Positions 33,192-34,266 of a stretch of DNA of 34,266 nucleotides are shown piece after piece (within the stretch, counting starts at the first letter, position 1; the number at the start of each line of letters is the position of its first letter). The DNA comes from Sulfuritalea sp. (GTDB lineage Bacteria; Pseudomonadota; Gammaproteobacteria; Burkholderiales; Rhodocyclaceae): positions 1-34,266 of the forward strand of contig JAPLRA010000121.1 in assembly GCA_026399445.1 (NCBI GenBank). Direction: 5' to 3'. Below the pieces are notes generated by a model, which was given only the letters and a program-made list of their open reading frames with translations, did not search any database and was not told where the DNA came from. A program made the position numbers and the translations under genes.

Positions 33192-34028
33192 TCACCAATC
33201 CCCCGAAGCGCCGCCGCCGCCGAAGCTGCCGCCGCCCCCCGAAAAGCCGCCGCCCGACGATGAACCGCCGCCGCCAAAGCCACCCAGCGAAAACAGGTTG
33301 AAGAAGGACAGGACGAAAATGACGAAGCCGACCAGCAGTGCCGCCAGCCACGAACCGAAGATGGCAAAGCCCAGCCAGCCAGCAACAGCGGCAGCAATGA
33401 GCGAACCAAAGAAGCCGAAAATCATGCGCAGCACGCCGCCCGCAACCACAGCGGCCATCAACCACGGCAGCAGGTCCGCGTCTTCCGCGCTCTTGCTCGG
33501 TTTGCTTGAAGGCATCGCGGCCGGCGCCGCCGCTGAAGAACCACCCATGGCCTGATCCAGTCCCTCGACCGCAGCACGCAGCCCGCCGAAGAAATCACCC
33601 TGCTTGAAAGCCGGCGCCATGCGCTCGGCAACGATGCGCTTGGCAATCGCGTCAGGAATCGAACCTTCCAATCCGTAGCCGACCTCGATGCGCATCTTGC
33701 GGTCGCTCTTCGCCACGATGACGATGACGCCGTTGTCGGCGCCCGTGTGCCCGATCTTCCAGGCCTCGGCCAAGCGAATGCCGAACTGCTCGATGGCTTC
33801 GGGTTGCGTGCTGGGCAGCAGCAGGATCACGATCTGCGCCCGCCCCGCGCGGTCGATCGCTGCCAGTTGCGCCTCAAGCCGGCCGCGCTGGGTCTCGTCG
33901 AGGGTTGCCGTGAGATCGGTGACGCGCGCGCTCAGGGCCGGCAGCGGGACAAGGTCTGCCGCCATACCCGCGGCCGGCAGCAGCGCCAGCCAGAGCAGCG
34001 TCAGCAGACCGGCGCGGATGCAACGCAC
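33192..34028 (-). CDS. TPM-domain membrane protein (YgcG-like)
   Basis: A 278-residue protein with a signal peptide (GLLTLLWLALLPAAGMA), an extracytoplasmic TPM domain (about 30-160, with AQIVILLLPS and DNGVIVIVAKSDRKMRIEVGYGLEG), two hydrophobic segments (about 188-250), and a C-terminal glycine/serine-rich tail. The start is GTG immediately after the LemA stop (TAAGTG), so it depends on coupled translation. TPM proteins are implicated in envelope and photosystem repair; the bacterial role is unclear. It is the middle gene of the LemA-TPM-TPM set. Confidence 0.92.
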   Translation of the reverse strand: MRCIRAGLLTLLWLALLPAAGMAADLVPLPALSARVTDLTATLDETQRGRLEAQLAAIDRAGRAQIVILLLPSTQPEAIEQFGIRLAEAWKIGHTGADNGVIVIVAKSDRKMRIEVGYGLEGSIPDAIAKRIVAERMAPAFKQGDFFGGLRAAVEGLDQAMGGSSAAAPAAMPSSKPSKSAEDADLLPWLMAAVVAGGVLRMIFGFFGSLIAAAVAGWLGFAIFGSWLAALLVGFVIFVLSFFNLFSLGGFGGGGSSSGGGFSGGGGSFGGGGASGDW

Positions 34029-34266
34029 TTAGGAATAGCCTGGGGAACCGGGGGCAGCAGGAGCCGGCGCAGCGGGCGCGTCAAACTTGATCGCCGGCGG
34101 CGTTGAGATGGCCTTCTCATCCTCGACCGTGAAATTGGCCTTGGTCTTCCAGCCCATGACGCTAGCCGTCAGGCTGTTGGGGAAAGTGCGCACCGAGACG
34201 TTGTACTCCTGCACCGACTTAATGTAGCGGTTGCGCGCCCCCGTGATGCGGTTCTCGGTGCCCTCC
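34029..34266 (-). CDS. lemA: LemA family protein, C-terminal part
   Basis: The last 78 codons of a LemA protein; the start lies beyond the right edge. The sequence contains ENRITGARNRYIKSVQEYN, the most conserved LemA helix, then the VRTFPNSL and FTVEDEKAISTPP blocks, and an alanine/proline-rich tail. LemA is membrane-anchored with a helical periplasmic domain. It is the first of three coupled genes with the two TPM proteins. Confidence 0.93.
   Translation of the reverse strand, partial: EGTENRITGARNRYIKSVQEYNVSVRTFPNSLTASVMGWKTKANFTVEDEKAISTPPAIKFDAPAAPAPAAPGSPGYS

Overview
The window is GC-rich, densely packed chromosomal DNA, most likely from a betaproteobacterium of the Rhodocyclales/Sterolibacterium type. 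The basis is the combination of DUF1840 and DUF2905 proteins, a SAH riboswitch ahead of metH, two TRAP transporters, a LemA-TPM-TPM operon and CoA-linked catabolic genes. The placement is inferred from gene content, not from a marker gene. I see no tRNA, rRNA, CRISPR array, transposase, integrase or phage gene.

Layout. (1) 1-3316, minus strand: malonate-type cluster with a GntR/FCD regulator, malonyl-CoA decarboxylase, a TRAP binding protein and the start of a TRAP small permease cut by the window edge. A promoter with a TTGTATACAA operator precedes it. (2) 3339-6118, minus: a YrfG-like nucleotidase, then two tandem exported DsrE-like paralogues and an exported alpha/beta hydrolase. (3) 6238-7344, plus: an LhgO-like FAD oxidoreductase. 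(4) 7341-12871, minus: a six-gene unit, TRAP P-Q-M, membrane-anchored thioredoxin-like protein, MFS carrier and crotonase, mostly joined by ATGA overlaps. (5) 13019-13939: two divergent rhodaneses, one cytoplasmic and one exported. (6) 13951-18235, plus: promoter, SAH riboswitch, a metH broken by three frame-disrupting lesions, and a small unknown gene. (7) 18407-20395: a CheZ-like protein, a DUF1840 and hydrolase pair, and a DUF2905 protein. (8) 20376-24504, minus: cca, an NDUFA9-like epimerase and a soluble lytic transglycosylase. (9) 24547-28162, plus: 5-formyl-THF cyclo-ligase, an HDOD protein and a PAS-PAS-GGDEF-EAL protein. (10) 28159-30854, minus: ilvA and patB. (11) 30901-34266: a YqaA-type membrane protein, a MATE exporter and a LemA-TPM-TPM operon that runs off the right edge.

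The most notable points are the metH gene with an intact riboswitch but a broken reading frame (an approximately 160-bp deletion, a perfect 35-bp tandem duplication and a 1-base loss); a family of structured intergenic repeats with copies near 204, 4041-4208 and 18241-18359; the TRAP/redoxin/MFS/crotonase operon of unknown substrate; the paired exported DsrE-like proteins; and a small protein with a CheZ-type DxxxQ signature. Most remaining genes are ordinary housekeeping or metabolic genes. Nothing here amounts to a clear new defence or mobile system.
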